From the NCBI RefSeq assembly GCF_017355525.1, contig NZ_CP067395.1:620001-684000 (forward strand): DNA of 64,000 bases. The letters are read 5' to 3'. Numbering within the stretch: position 1 is the stretch's first letter; each line of letters begins with the position of its first letter. This document shows, piece by piece, positions 44,676 through 55,594 of this stretch. This DNA comes from Lysobacter enzymogenes (lineage in GTDB: Bacteria > Pseudomonadota > Gammaproteobacteria > Xanthomonadales > Xanthomonadaceae). The position numbers were made by a program, and so were the translations under genes. Under the pieces are notes generated by a model that had not been told where the DNA came from, searched no databases, and saw only the letters and a list, made by a program, of their open reading frames with translations.

Positions 44676-47639
44676 GTGACTTCCCGCCTCTCCGCCACCT
44701 TCGCCGGCCTGCTGCTGGCCCTGCCCACCGGACTGGCCGCGATCGGCCAACCCCACATCCGCCGCGACCTGATCGCGCCGCCGCTGCCGCCGCTGTTGCT
44801 CGCGCGCGAGGCCGAAACCCCGATCCGGCTCGAATCCGCGCGCATCGACGCCGAACTGACCGGCGGCCTGGCCCACACCGCGATCGAGCTGGTGTTCCGC
44901 AATCCCAACAACCGCGTGCTCGAAGGCGAATTGCAGTTCCCACTGAGCGAGGGCCAGCAGGTCGACGGCTTCGCCCTCGACATCGACGGCAAGCTGCGTC
45001 CGGCGGTGCCGGTGCCCAAGGACAAGGGCCGCGCGGTGTTCGAGGCGATCGAGCGCCGCGGCGCCGACCCGGCGCTGCTGGAGCGCACCGCCGGCAATCA
45101 ATTCAAGCTGCGCATCTATCCGATCCCGGCCCAGGGCACGCGCCGGGTGCGGCTGGAACTGCGCGAGGCGCTGCGCCGCCACGACGGCCGCTGGCGCTTC
45201 GACCTGCCGCTGGCGTTCGCCGCCTATGCCGGCCGTTTCGAGCTGCAACTGCGCAGCGCCGAACAGCCGCGGGTGGAAGGGCTGGGCGGCGACGCGCGCA
45301 TCGACAAAGCCGCCGGCGGCTATCGCCTGAGCCTGGCGCGGGTGCCGGCCGGCGCTGCGCTGGCAGTCAGCACAGCGGCCGCGACGCAGCCGCGCGCGTA
45401 TGTCCAGGACTACGCCGGCGAACGCTATTTCCTCGCCGAAGTGCCGATGCCCGGCGCCGCCGCGCCGCGCACGCTGCCGGCGTCGGTCGGCTTGCTGTGG
45501 GACAGCTCGGCCTCGGGCCGCAAGCGCGACCACGCCAGCGAACTGGCCTTGCTGGATCGCTATTTCCGCCGCGCCGGCCGCGTAGACGTCAGCCTGATCC
45601 GACTGCGCGAACGCGCCGAGGCGCCGCGTGCGTTCCGGATCGAGAACGGCGACTGGTCGGCGCTGCGCCGCGAACTGCAAAGCACGGTCTACGACGGCGC
45701 CAGCGCGCCCGGCGGCTGGACGCCGCGCGCCGATATCGGCGAGTACCTGCTGTTCGGCGACGGGCTGTTCAATTTCGGCAGCGAAGGCTTCCCCGCGTTC
45801 CAACACCGGCAGCGGCTGTACGCGTTGAATTCGGCCGGCGCCCACGTCGACGCCGGACGCCTGCGCGCCTTGGCCCAGATCAGCGGCGGACGCTTCATCA
45901 GCTGGCAGCGCGCCGGCGAGCTCGACCGCGTCGCCGCGGAACTGTTGCAGGAGCCGCCGAGGGTACTCGGCGTGGAAGCGCTCGGCGCCGACGAGCTGAC
46001 CCTGGCCGCGCCGTTCGCCGAAGACGGCATGCTGCGCGTCGCCGGCCGCCTGCGCGACGCGCGCGCCGAGTTGAAACTGAGCCTGCTCGACGGCGAGGCG
46101 CGGCGCAGCCTCAGCGTCGCCATCGACGCTGACGCGCCGGCCAGCGCATTCCCGGCGCGGCTGTGGGCGAACTGGCAGATCGGCAAGCTCGAAGCCGAGC
46201 CCGAGCTCAACCGCGCCGCGATCGCCCGGCTCGGCCAGCGCTTCGGCGTGGTCACCGGCGAAACCTCGCTGATCGTGCTCGACGAGCTCGCCGACTACGT
46301 GCGCTACGACATCCTGCCGCCTGAGCGCCAGGACGAGTTCCAGCGGCTCAAGGCCGCGCAGGCGGCCGAGCGCGACGGCACCCGCAAGGCCAGCCTGGAC
46401 CGCGTCGCCGGCCTGTACGCGCGGCGGATGGAATGGTGGCAGCGCGACTGGCCCAAGGGCGCGCTGCCACCGCCGCCCACGCCGGCCAAGGTCGGCGGTG
46501 CGGTCGCCGGGCAGTTGGCCCGCACCCGCACGCAGAACAACCTCGGCTACGCGCCGGCCGCGGTGGCCGACGCGGCGGCCTCGTTGCCCGACGCGCCGGT
46601 GGCGGCGGCCCCGCCGGCGCCGGCGGCCGAACCGATGATGCAGGAGGCTGCGGCTCCGGCGCTGGACGCGATCGTCGTCACCGGCAGCAGAATCGAGCGC
46701 GAAGCCAAGGCCGGCGGCGACGATGGCCGCGGCGCCAGCATCGCCCTGCAGCCGTGGCAGCCCGATTCGCCGTATGCCCGCCGCCTGCGCGCGGCCCCGG
46801 CCGATCAGGTCTACCGGCTGTACCTGGACGAGCGCGATTCGCACGCCGCCAGCACTGCGTTCTACCTCGACGTCGCCGACGTGCTGGAAGAAAAGGGCCA
46901 GCGCGCGCTGGCGCTGCGGGTGCTGTCGAACCTGGCCGAGCTGGAGCTGGAGAACCGCCAGGTGCTGCGCGTGCTCGGCTACCGCCTGCTGCAGGCCGGC
47001 GAGCCGGCGCTGGCGGTGCCGGTGTTCGAGCGCGTGCTGCGCCTGGCCGAAGACGAGCCGCAGAGCTTCCGCGACCTCGGCCTGGCCCTGGCCGCGGCCG
47101 GCCAGTACCAGCGTGCGGTCGACACTCTGTATGAAGTGGCCGAGCGCCAGTGGGATTCGCGCTTCCCGGGGATCGAGGAAATCGCCCTGGCCGAGCTCAA
47201 CGCCATCGCCGCCGCGCATCCGTCCCAGGTCGATCTGAGCCGGGTCGACGAACGCCTGCGCCGCAACCTGCCGCTGGGCCTGCGCGCGGTGCTGAGCTGG
47301 GACAGCGACAACTCCGACATGGACCTGTGGGTCACCGACCCCAACGGCGAGAAGTGCTTCTACAGCCACAAGCTGACCTACCAGGGCGGCCGCATCACCG
47401 ACGACTTCACCGGCGGCTACGGCCCCGAGGAGTTCTCGCTGCGCAAGCCCAAGCCCGGCAAGTACAAGGTCGAAGCCAACTTCTTCGGCGACCGCCAGCA
47501 ACTGGTGACCGGCGCGACCACCGTGCAGCTGTGGCTCAGCACTGGCTTCGGCGGGGCGGGGCAGCAGGACCGCAAGATCGCCCTGCGCCTGAAGAACGCC
47601 AAGGACACCGTGCTGGTCGGCGAGTTCGAAGTGAAGTAG
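44676..47639 (+). CDS. Exported VIT / TPR / DUF2135 protein
   Basis: A 987-residue protein with a signal peptide (FAGLLLALPTGLAAIG). Residues about 45-190 form a VIT domain (AIELVFRNPNNRVLEGELQF, FKLRIYPIPAQGTRRVRLEL). About 250-400 is a vWA-like domain in which the usual DxSxS metal site reads DSSAS. A Pro/Ala linker follows. TPR-like helices occupy about 700-830, and the end is a DUF2135 domain (MDLWVTDPNGEKCFY). In the linker, at about residues 666-672, is VVTGSRI preceded by LDAI, the signature that opens the plug of TonB-dependent receptors. GTG start. Function unknown; probably periplasmic. It may belong to the glycan locus or be independent. Confidence 0.8.
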   Translation: MTSRLSATFAGLLLALPTGLAAIGQPHIRRDLIAPPLPPLLLAREAETPIRLESARIDAELTGGLAHTAIELVFRNPNNRVLEGELQFPLSEGQQVDGFALDIDGKLRPAVPVPKDKGRAVFEAIERRGADPALLERTAGNQFKLRIYPIPAQGTRRVRLELREALRRHDGRWRFDLPLAFAAYAGRFELQLRSAEQPRVEGLGGDARIDKAAGGYRLSLARVPAGAALAVSTAAATQPRAYVQDYAGERYFLAEVPMPGAAAPRTLPASVGLLWDSSASGRKRDHASELALLDRYFRRAGRVDVSLIRLRERAEAPRAFRIENGDWSALRRELQSTVYDGASAPGGWTPRADIGEYLLFGDGLFNFGSEGFPAFQHRQRLYALNSAGAHVDAGRLRALAQISGGRFISWQRAGELDRVAAELLQEPPRVLGVEALGADELTLAAPFAEDGMLRVAGRLRDARAELKLSLLDGEARRSLSVAIDADAPASAFPARLWANWQIGKLEAEPELNRAAIARLGQRFGVVTGETSLIVLDELADYVRYDILPPERQDEFQRLKAAQAAERDGTRKASLDRVAGLYARRMEWWQRDWPKGALPPPPTPAKVGGAVAGQLARTRTQNNLGYAPAAVADAAASLPDAPVAAAPPAPAAEPMMQEAAAPALDAIVVTGSRIEREAKAGGDDGRGASIALQPWQPDSPYARRLRAAPADQVYRLYLDERDSHAASTAFYLDVADVLEEKGQRALALRVLSNLAELELENRQVLRVLGYRLLQAGEPALAVPVFERVLRLAEDEPQSFRDLGLALAAAGQYQRAVDTLYEVAERQWDSRFPGIEEIALAELNAIAAAHPSQVDLSRVDERLRRNLPLGLRAVLSWDSDNSDMDLWVTDPNGEKCFYSHKLTYQGGRITDDFTGGYGPEEFSLRKPKPGKYKVEANFFGDRQQLVTGATTVQLWLSTGFGGAGQQDRKIALRLKNAKDTVLVGEFEVK

Positions 47640-47665
47640 CCGGTCTCGACGCGGCGGCGGTGGCT

Positions 47666-47827
47666 CCCTGTAGGAGCGGCGCAAGCCGCGACCGCGCCCC
47701 CGCCCGCCGCGCCGAACGCACGAAGCCCGACCCTCCCGCGTCCCCGCGGCCCGCCGCCGCGCGGGCCGCGGCCGGTGGCGCCGCAGCGGGCGAGGGCGTT
47801 GTCGCGGCTCGCGCCGCTCCTACAGGG
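47666..47827. repeat. Inverted pair of CCCTGTAGGAGCGGC repeats
   Basis: CCCTGTAGGAGCGGCGC begins at 47666 and its reverse complement ends at 47827. About 110 bp of GC-rich DNA lies between the arms. The element GTAGGAGCGGC...GCCGCGACC is a familiar xanthomonad intergenic repeat. In RNA the two copies could pair into a long hairpin just upstream of the prfB promoter region. Confidence 0.8.
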
Positions 47828-47850
47828 GGCGGCCGGACCCGCGAACGACC

Positions 47851-47859
47851 TGCTAGAAT
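47851..47859 (+). promoter_or_regulatory. Possible extended -10 promoter for prfB
   Basis: TGCTAGAAT matches the extended -10 form (TGn followed by TATAAT with one mismatch) 34 bp before the prfB ATG. No good -35 is visible, which is typical of extended -10 promoters. Confidence 0.4.
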
Positions 47860-47892
47860 CGCCGGTTCATCCGCACAACCACACACCCGGAC

Positions 47893-49021
47893 ATGATCGA
47901 ACTCAATCCCGTCCGCCAGCGAATCGCCGACCTCAAGGGCCGGCTGGATTCGCTCAGGGGGTATCTTTGACTACGACGCCAAAGTCGAGCGCCTGGAAGA
48001 AGTAAACCGCGAGCTGGAAAGCCCCGACGTCTGGAACGACGCCGAACGGGCGCAGAATCTCGGCCGCGAGCGCGCTGCGCTGGAAAAGGTCGTCAACGGC
48101 ATCCACACCCTCACCGAGGGTCTGGTCGGCGGCCTGGAGCTGCTGGAACTGGCCGAGATGGAAGACGACGAGTCCACCGCGCAGGCGGTGGTCGACGACG
48201 TCGACCGCTACGCCAAGGAAGTCGAGAAGCTCGAGTTCCGCCGCATGTTCTCCGGGCAGATGGACAGCGCGTTCGCGTTCGTCGACATCCAGGCCGGCGC
48301 CGGCGGCACCGAGGCCCAGGACTGGGCCGAAATCCTGCTGCGCATGTACCTGCGCTGGGCCGAGTCGCGCGGCTGGAAGGCCGAGCTGATGGAAGTCAGC
48401 GGCGGCGACGTCGCCGGGATCAAGTCGGCCACGTTCCGCGTCGAAGGCGATTTCGCCTACGGTTGGCTCAAGACCGAAACCGGCGTGCACCGGCTGGTGC
48501 GCAAGTCGCCGTTCGACTCCGACAACCGCCGCCACACCAGCTTCACCTCGGTGTTCGTGTCGCCGGAAGTCGACGACAAGATCGACATCGAGATCAATCC
48601 GGCCGACCTGAAGACCGACGTGTACCGCTCCTCGGGCGCCGGCGGCCAGCACGTCAACAAGACCGAATCGGCGGTGCGCATCACCCACGTCCCCAGCGGG
48701 ATCGTGGTGGCGTGCCAGACCGAGCGCAGCCAGCACGCCAACCGCGACCGCGCGATGAAGATGCTGGCGGCGAAGTTGTACGAGCTGGAAATCCAGAAGC
48801 GCAACGCCGAGCGCGACGCGGTCGAGGCGACCAAGTCCGACATCGGCTGGGGCAGCCAGATTCGCAACTACGTGCTCGACCAGAGCCGGATCAAGGACCT
48901 GCGCACCGGCATCGAGCGCAGCGACACCCAGAAAGTGCTCGACGGCGATCTCGACGAGTTCGTCGAGGCCAGCCTCAAGGCCGGCCTGCAAGTGGGTTCG
49001 AAACGCTCCGACGCGGTGTAA
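47893..49021 (+). CDS. prfB: Peptide chain release factor 2, with programmed +1 frameshift
   Basis: The first frame runs from ATG 47893 for 25 codons to an in-frame TGA at 47968-47970. A +1 shift at CTT-T continues as GAC TAC and reads to TAA at 49021, giving about 375 residues, normal for RF2. The GGQ motif ([20 protein letters not shown]) contacts the peptidyl-transferase centre, and SPF ([11 protein letters not shown]) reads UGA and UAA stops. The frameshift makes RF2 control its own synthesis, since low RF2 favours shifting. Two genes of the rpf neighbourhood, prfB and lysS, follow one another. A GC hairpin (49029-49057) follows the stop. Confidence 0.97.
47956..47971 (+). promoter_or_regulatory. 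prfB: RF2 programmed frameshift site
   Basis: AGGGGG (47956-47961, internal Shine-Dalgarno) lies 3 bp before CTT TGA C. This is the canonical arrangement for +1 slippage from CUU to UUU at the UGA stop. Confidence 0.97.
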
Positions 49022-49338
49022 GCCGCGCGGCCGCAGGCGGCGACGCCGTCTGCGGCCCGGCCCCGGGCGCCACAGCGCGTCCGCGGCGTTCTCCGGCTTC
49101 CCGCGTCCGCCCCGCGTCCGTTCCGTTGGCTCGCGCTGTTGCGCGCCCTGCATGTCCCTCCCACCGCCGTTCCCGCGAAAGCGGGAACCCAGGGCTTCAC
49201 CGCGGCATCCTTTCGACGCAGATTCCCGATCCCGGCCCGGCCGGATCGCCCGCCGTCCGCGACCGGCCTTTCGCGCAAGCGCCGCCGGACTTCAGTAATC
49301 TGCCCCCTCACGCATCCCCCATCCGCATCGCCAAGACC
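49022..49338. other. Intergenic region between prfB and lysS
   Basis: 317 bp without a gene. It holds a stem-loop right after prfB (49029-49057: 13-bp stem with one G-T pair, GAC loop, no T tract) and the second REP-like hairpin (49169-49188). No clear promoter for lysS was seen. Confidence 0.6.
49169..49188. repeat. REP-like hairpin repeat (GAAA loop), copy 2
   Basis: GTTCCCGC-GAAA-GCGGGAAC is a perfect 8-bp stem followed by CCAGGGCTTC, the same right flank as the copy at 35724. The compensating changes in both arms show that the hairpin, not the exact sequence, is kept. Confidence 0.85.
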
Positions 49339-50856
<1,518 letters not shown>

Positions 50857-51246
50857 AAACCACCGGCGCCGGGCTCGGAACCTGCCGATCCCGGCGCCGC
50901 CGGTCCGCAGCGCAGGCGGGCCGCGCAAGGCATCGCAGGGCCTGAGACCCGGCCGCCGCACACTGCGCTCAACACACCGGTCGCGCGGCCGCACTGAGCC
51001 GGCTCGGCCCAGGGCGTTGCGCCACAACGTCGTGCATCATCGGCAGCGGCCAGTTCGCGCTGGCCGTTACCTATTCCGGTTTGCGTACAAAACGTGATGA
51101 ACGCCGCGCATTGAGCGCAGCGTTCACGTGAATGCCGGCTCACACTGGGTGCGCCGGGACTTTCGGCGGCTGCCCCGGGGCGACGCGGCAGAGTATGCTC
51201 GCAGGTCGGCAGCCGCAGGGGGCGGCCTCACTACGGATACCGCTGA
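50857..51246. other. Intergenic region upstream of rpfG
   Basis: 390 bp without a gene. GGCGCCGGG / CCCGGCGCC (50865-50873 and 50890-50898) can pair just after lysS. A second inverted repeat, TGAACGCCGCGC / GCGCAGCGTTCA (51098-51126, 5-nt loop, one mismatch), lies in the AT-richer part and could be an operator or leader hairpin for rpfG. TATGCT near 51193 is a weak -10 candidate. Confidence 0.55.
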
Positions 51247-52305
51247 GTGAACGTCGTTATCGTCGATGACCAAGCGTCCGCCAGGACGATGCTGCGCCAC
51301 ATCATCGAGGACATTGCGTCCGAGCTGCAGGTGCACGACTTCGGCGAGCCCGAAGCCGCGCTGGCCTGGTGCGAAAGCCACCAGCCCGACCTGTTGCTGC
51401 TCGACTACCGCATGCCCGGCATCGACGGCCTGGAATTCGCCCGCCGCTTCCGCCGCCTGCCGATGCACCGCGACATCCCCATCATCCTGGTCACCGTGGT
51501 CGGCGACGAACCGGTGCGGCAGGCCGCGCTCGAGGCCGGGGTCATCGACTTCCTGGTCAAGCCGGTGCGCCCGCGCGAACTGCGCGCGCGTTGCCGCAAC
51601 CTGCTGGCGCTGCGCCAGCAGTCCGAGAACGTCAAGCAGCGCGCGCTGTCGCTGGAGCAGCGGCTGCTGTCGAGCATGCACGAGGTCGAGGAGCGCGAGC
51701 GCGAGACCCTCTCAAGGCTGGCGCGGGCGATCGAGTTCCGCGACGCCGGCACCAGCGCCTACCTGGAGCGGATGGCCCACATCGCCGGCCTGATCGCCGA
51801 GCAGCTGGGCATGTTCGAGGACGAGATCCGGGTCATCGAGATGGCCGCGCCGCTGCACGACATCGGCAAGATCGCGATCCCCGACGCGGTGCTGATGAAG
51901 CCCGGCCCGCTGACCGAGGAGGAGACCGCGATCATGCGCCGCCACCCCAAGATCGGCTACGAACTGCTCAGCGGCAGCCAGAACCGCTTCATCCAGGCCG
52001 GCGCGCTGATCGCCTTGCGCCACCATGAGCGCTACGATGGTTCCGGCTACCCGGACGGGCTGGTCGGCGAGGAAATTCCGCTGGAAGCGCGTATCGTGGC
52101 GGTAGCCGACGTGTTCGACGCGCTGATCTCGCCGCGTCCGTACAAGAAGGCGTGGGACGTGGACGCGGCGCTGGGTTACCTGTACGCCCAGCGCGGCCGC
52201 CTGTTCGACCCGCGCTGCGTGGACGCGTTGATCCGCAGCCGCACCCGCCTGGACGAGTTGTGCACCCGGTATTCCACGGTACCGAACAGGCCCGGCCTGG
52301 AGTAA
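51247..52305 (+). CDS. rpfG: RpfG: response regulator with HD-GYP cyclic-di-GMP phosphodiesterase
   Basis: A 352-residue protein. The N-terminal receiver domain has Asp53 ([10 protein letters not shown]) as phosphorylation site and Lys in LVKPVRP. A coiled linker follows, then the HD-GYP domain with His204-Asp205 (LHDIGKI) and [13 protein letters not shown]. It degrades cyclic-di-GMP when the DSF sensor RpfC signals, linking quorum sensing to virulence or antibiotic genes. GTG start at 51247. rpfC begins 7 bp after the stop, so the pair forms an operon. In Xanthomonas rpfH lies between them; it is absent here, as in some relatives. Confidence 0.96.
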   Translation: MNVVIVDDQASARTMLRHIIEDIASELQVHDFGEPEAALAWCESHQPDLLLLDYRMPGIDGLEFARRFRRLPMHRDIPIILVTVVGDEPVRQAALEAGVIDFLVKPVRPRELRARCRNLLALRQQSENVKQRALSLEQRLLSSMHEVEERERETLSRLARAIEFRDAGTSAYLERMAHIAGLIAEQLGMFEDEIRVIEMAAPLHDIGKIAIPDAVLMKPGPLTEEETAIMRRHPKIGYELLSGSQNRFIQAGALIALRHHERYDGSGYPDGLVGEEIPLEARIVAVADVFDALISPRPYKKAWDVDAALGYLYAQRGRLFDPRCVDALIRSRTRLDELCTRYSTVPNRPGLE

Positions 52306-52312
52306 ATCCCCC

Positions 52313-54505
52313 ATGATCCGCCTGCTGAACTGGTTCCGGTCGACGTTGTCGCAACGCGGCGACAGCGAGCACGGCCAGGCCTTCGTCCGCATCGCCGTGC
52401 TGTTCGTGGTGCTGGCCTACATGCTGGCGCGCGGCAGCGGCGGCAGCATGCCGGTCTATCAGTACAACAACGTGCTGCTGATGGTCGTCACCGGTTTCTC
52501 GGTCGGGCTGGCGCTGATCGGCTGGATCCTGGCCGCGCCGGGCCGCTCGCACCTGCGCCGGATCATCGGCATGTGCTCGGACTACGGCCTGATGGCCGCG
52601 GCGATGATCCACATCGGCGAGCCGCTGGCCTGGGTCTACGTGATCCTGATGTGGGTGACCATCGGCAACGGCCTGCGCTTCGGCTCCGGCTATCTTTTCG
52701 GCGCGGTCGCGATGGCCCTGGCCAGCTTCGGTTCGGTGATCGTGCTCAACGACTACTGGCGCGCCAACCCGGTGCTCGGCATCGGTCTGGCCCTGGGGCT
52801 GGCGGCGATTCCGCTGTATTTGACCGGCCTGCTGCGCGCGCTGACCCGCGCTACCGACGAGGCCAAGCGCGCCAACGAGGCCAAGAGCCGGTTCCTGGCC
52901 AACATGAGCCACGAGTTCCGCACCCCGCTCAACGGCCTGGCCGGCATGTCCGAACTGCTGGCGACCACGCGCCTGGACGCCGAGCAGCGCGAATGCCTCA
53001 ACACCATCCAGGCCTCGACCCGCAGCCTGCTGGCGCTGGTCGAGGACGTGCTCGACATCTCGGCGATCGAGGCCGGCAAGCTCAAGCTGAACCTGGCCGA
53101 GTTCTCGCCGCGCGAGCTGCTCGACAGCATCGGCCTGATCCTGCAGCCGCAGGCCCGGGCCAAGCAACTGCGCTACGAAACCAGCGTGTCCGCCGACGTG
53201 CCGGCGCTGCTGCGCGGCGATGTCGGCCATCTGCGCCAGGTCCTGCTGAACCTGACCGGCAACGCGGTCAAGTTCACCGACCACGGCAGCGTGCGCCTGG
53301 AACTCGGGGTGATCGCGCAGGCCGACGGCGGGGTGCGGCTGCGCTTCACCGTGACCGACACCGGCATCGGCATTCCGATGGCGATGCGCCAGCGCCTGTT
53401 CGAAGCCTTCGAGCAGGCCGACGTGAGCCTGGCGCGCCGTTACGGCGGCACCGGCCTGGGCACCACCATCGCCAAGGGCCTGACCGAGGCGATGGGCGGC
53501 AGCATCGGCTTCGAAAGCACCGAGCAGCGCGGCAGCCGGTTCTGGGTGGAACTGCCGTTCCAGCGCGTGGCGATGCCGCCGGAGCCGGCGCTGGCCGAGG
53601 CCGACGCGGTCGAGGCCACGCCGCGCAACGACCCGGAAAACGTCATCGCCTTCTCCGATCCGTTCCTGCGCCATCGCGCGCGGGTGCGCAGCCTGCAGGT
53701 GCTGGTCGCCGACGACCACTCGGCCAACCGCATGGTGCTGCAGCGCCTGTTGCAGAAGGCCGGCCATCGCGCGGTCTGCGTGGAAGGCGGCGAGGAAGTG
53801 CTCAACGCGCTGGCGGTCAGCGATTACGACGCGGTGATCGCCGACCTGCACATGCCCGGCATCAGCGGCCTGGACCTGCTGCGCGAGCTGCGGGTCATGG
53901 AAGCCGGCGGCGGCCGGCGTACGCCGGTGGTGGTGCTCAGCGCCGACGTCACGCCCGATTCGATTCAGGCCTGCCAGCAGGCCGGGGCGCGCGCGTTCCT
54001 GGCCAAGCCGGTGTCGACCGTGCGCTTGCTCGACATCCTGGCGGACATCGCCGCCAATGCGCGCATCGCCGCGGTCCCGGTCGCGCCGCAGCGGCCGGAG
54101 TCGGCCGCGGGAACCGCGATCGCGGCGGACGGCGCGTTCGATCCTTCGGTGCTCGACGAGCTCGGCAGCCTCGGCATGGGCGAGGGCTTCGAGCGCGAAT
54201 TCATCGCCCAGTGCCTGCGCGACGCCGACGGCTGCATCGTCGCCCTGGCCGACGCGGGCGAACGCGGCCAGTGGGAACGCGTGCGCGAACACGCCCACGC
54301 ACTCAAGGGCGTGGCGAGCAACCTGGGGTTGGTCAAGCTCGCGACCGCGGCCGGCGAGCTGATGCGGGCGCCGGACTGGCAGGTCGCCGCCGAATGGCGG
54401 ACCCGGCAGGCTGCGCTGAACGAACGGCTGGCCCAGGGCAGGGAAGCGCTCGATGCACGCGAGCGGCAAAGCCACGCGCGCGAAGGCGACGAGCGCTCCC
54501 CCTGA
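52313..54505 (+). CDS. rpfC: RpfC: hybrid sensor histidine kinase for DSF
   Basis: A 730-residue membrane sensor. About five membrane segments lie in residues 20-180 ([33 protein letters not shown] and others). Then come HisKA with His200 ([12 protein letters not shown]), an HATPase domain ([29 protein letters not shown]), a receiver with Asp511 (VIADLHMPG), and a C-terminal HPt domain with His662 ([13 protein letters not shown]). It perceives the diffusible fatty-acid signal and phosphorylates RpfG; in Xanthomonas it also restrains RpfF by direct binding. It faces rpfF, with only 25 bp between the stop codons and no obvious terminator. Confidence 0.96.
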   Translation: MIRLLNWFRSTLSQRGDSEHGQAFVRIAVLFVVLAYMLARGSGGSMPVYQYNNVLLMVVTGFSVGLALIGWILAAPGRSHLRRIIGMCSDYGLMAAAMIHIGEPLAWVYVILMWVTIGNGLRFGSGYLFGAVAMALASFGSVIVLNDYWRANPVLGIGLALGLAAIPLYLTGLLRALTRATDEAKRANEAKSRFLANMSHEFRTPLNGLAGMSELLATTRLDAEQRECLNTIQASTRSLLALVEDVLDISAIEAGKLKLNLAEFSPRELLDSIGLILQPQARAKQLRYETSVSADVPALLRGDVGHLRQVLLNLTGNAVKFTDHGSVRLELGVIAQADGGVRLRFTVTDTGIGIPMAMRQRLFEAFEQADVSLARRYGGTGLGTTIAKGLTEAMGGSIGFESTEQRGSRFWVELPFQRVAMPPEPALAEADAVEATPRNDPENVIAFSDPFLRHRARVRSLQVLVADDHSANRMVLQRLLQKAGHRAVCVEGGEEVLNALAVSDYDAVIADLHMPGISGLDLLRELRVMEAGGGRRTPVVVLSADVTPDSIQACQQAGARAFLAKPVSTVRLLDILADIAANARIAAVPVAPQRPESAAGTAIAADGAFDPSVLDELGSLGMGEGFEREFIAQCLRDADGCIVALADAGERGQWERVREHAHALKGVASNLGLVKLATAAGELMRAPDWQVAAEWRTRQAALNERLAQGREALDARERQSHAREGDERSP

Positions 54506-54530
54506 AACGCCGTCGAGGGGGGCATGGCGG

Positions 54531-55394
54531 TCAGGCGGCCACGGCACGACGCTCCTGCGCCCGCACGATCCGGTCCATCGTTCGCAGCGCCTTGTCCGGC
54601 AGGGCCAGCGCGGTGTCGACCCACAGCTCGGTGATCGCCATCAGTTCCTGGTAGCTGGCCGGCTGCGCGATCTGGCGCATCTGATTCATCGCCAGGTGCG
54701 AGTGCGGCGAACGCTGCTGGCGGCGGATCAGGTCGGCCACCGCCGCCTCGCCCTGGCCGCGCGGCACCAGAATGTCGACCACGCCGAGCCGGTGCATTTC
54801 CTCGCTGCTGAGCATGGCGCCTTCCATGATGAGCCGCTCGGCCACGCGCGGGCTGACCCGCTTGCACAGGAACGTGTACGCGCCCATGCCCGGGAACAGG
54901 TCGAACACCACTTCCGGCAGGCCCATGTCGACGCCTTCCTCGGCGACGATGGTGTGGCACGACAGCGCCAGTTCCAGGCCGCCGCCGAGCGCGTCGCCCT
55001 GGACCAGGGCGATGGTGTGCACGTCGCCGCCGAGCCCGCCGTGGATGTGGTGCACGCCGTCGACGCAGCGGCGCGCGTAAGCCAGCAGGCTGTCGCGGTC
55101 CTGGTTGCGGATCAGTTGCGAGAACAGTTCCAGGTCGCCGCCCAGGTTGAACGCCGGCGCCGACGAGGCCAGCACGGCATGGCGCAAACGCCCGGGTTCG
55201 CGCTGTCCTTCGCGCAGGCTGATCGAGGACAGGAACGCCCACATGTCTTCCATGAGTTCGGTGCGGAAGCACGGCCTGACGCCGAGGCGGATGTCCTCGT
55301 GCATGTACAGCCAGTGCGCGAGTCCGTCCGCGGAGGATTCCAGGCGCAGGGTGGGGTAGGCGCGTACGCGATGGAGTTTTTCGATAGAGCTCAT
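54531..55394 (-). CDS. rpfF: RpfF: DSF synthase (crotonase-family)
   Basis: A 287-residue enoyl-CoA-hydratase-fold enzyme making cis-2-unsaturated fatty-acid signals from acyl-ACP. With the ATG at 55394 the two catalytic Glu fall at residues 141 (GGGLELAL) and 161 (GLPEVVFD), the same numbers as in Xanthomonas RpfF, which supports this start over upstream open sequence. Other family segments are FNLGGDLELFSQLIR and DLFPGMGAYTFL. The gene is convergent with rpfC. A terminator separates it from rpfB, so it should have its own promoter in 55395-55500. Confidence 0.96.
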   Translation of the reverse strand: MSSIEKLHRVRAYPTLRLESSADGLAHWLYMHEDIRLGVRPCFRTELMEDMWAFLSSISLREGQREPGRLRHAVLASSAPAFNLGGDLELFSQLIRNQDRDSLLAYARRCVDGVHHIHGGLGGDVHTIALVQGDALGGGLELALSCHTIVAEEGVDMGLPEVVFDLFPGMGAYTFLCKRVSPRVAERLIMEGAMLSSEEMHRLGVVDILVPRGQGEAAVADLIRRQQRSPHSHLAMNQMRQIAQPASYQELMAITELWVDTALALPDKALRTMDRIVRAQERRAVAA

Positions 55395-55496
55395 GGATGC
55401 GGTCCTCGGCGATGGCCGCCCGCAGGGCTGGGTGCGGTGGGCCGCGAGCGGCGATTTTGGGAGCCCACGCATCGATGCTACACCCCGTTCACTCCG

Positions 55497-55527
55497 CAAA
55501 AATAAAAGCCCCTCCGGAGAGGGGCTT
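55497..55527 (-). terminator. Rho-independent terminator between rpfB and rpfF
   Basis: Read on the minus strand, AAGCCCCTC and GAGGGGCTT form a 9-bp stem with a 4-nt loop, followed by TTATTTTTG. It lies downstream of rpfB and about 100 bp upstream of the rpfF start. It should uncouple the two genes unless read through. Confidence 0.8.
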
Positions 55528-55594
55528 GCACGGGATCGGGTGCGTCGCGGCGGGCATTTTACCCTGCGCCGGGACTACCCATGCTCACGCGTCT

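Noticed and set aside
40308..47684. A leftward open frame of more than 2400 codons
   Set aside because: It is antisense to receptor 2, the beta-mannosidase and the VIT protein, whose products have clear families. Such giant frames arise because the high-GC third-position bias leaves few stops on the opposite strand.
52306..52312. Possible rpfH between rpfG and rpfC
   Set aside because: Only 7 bp separate the genes, so rpfH is absent rather than missed.
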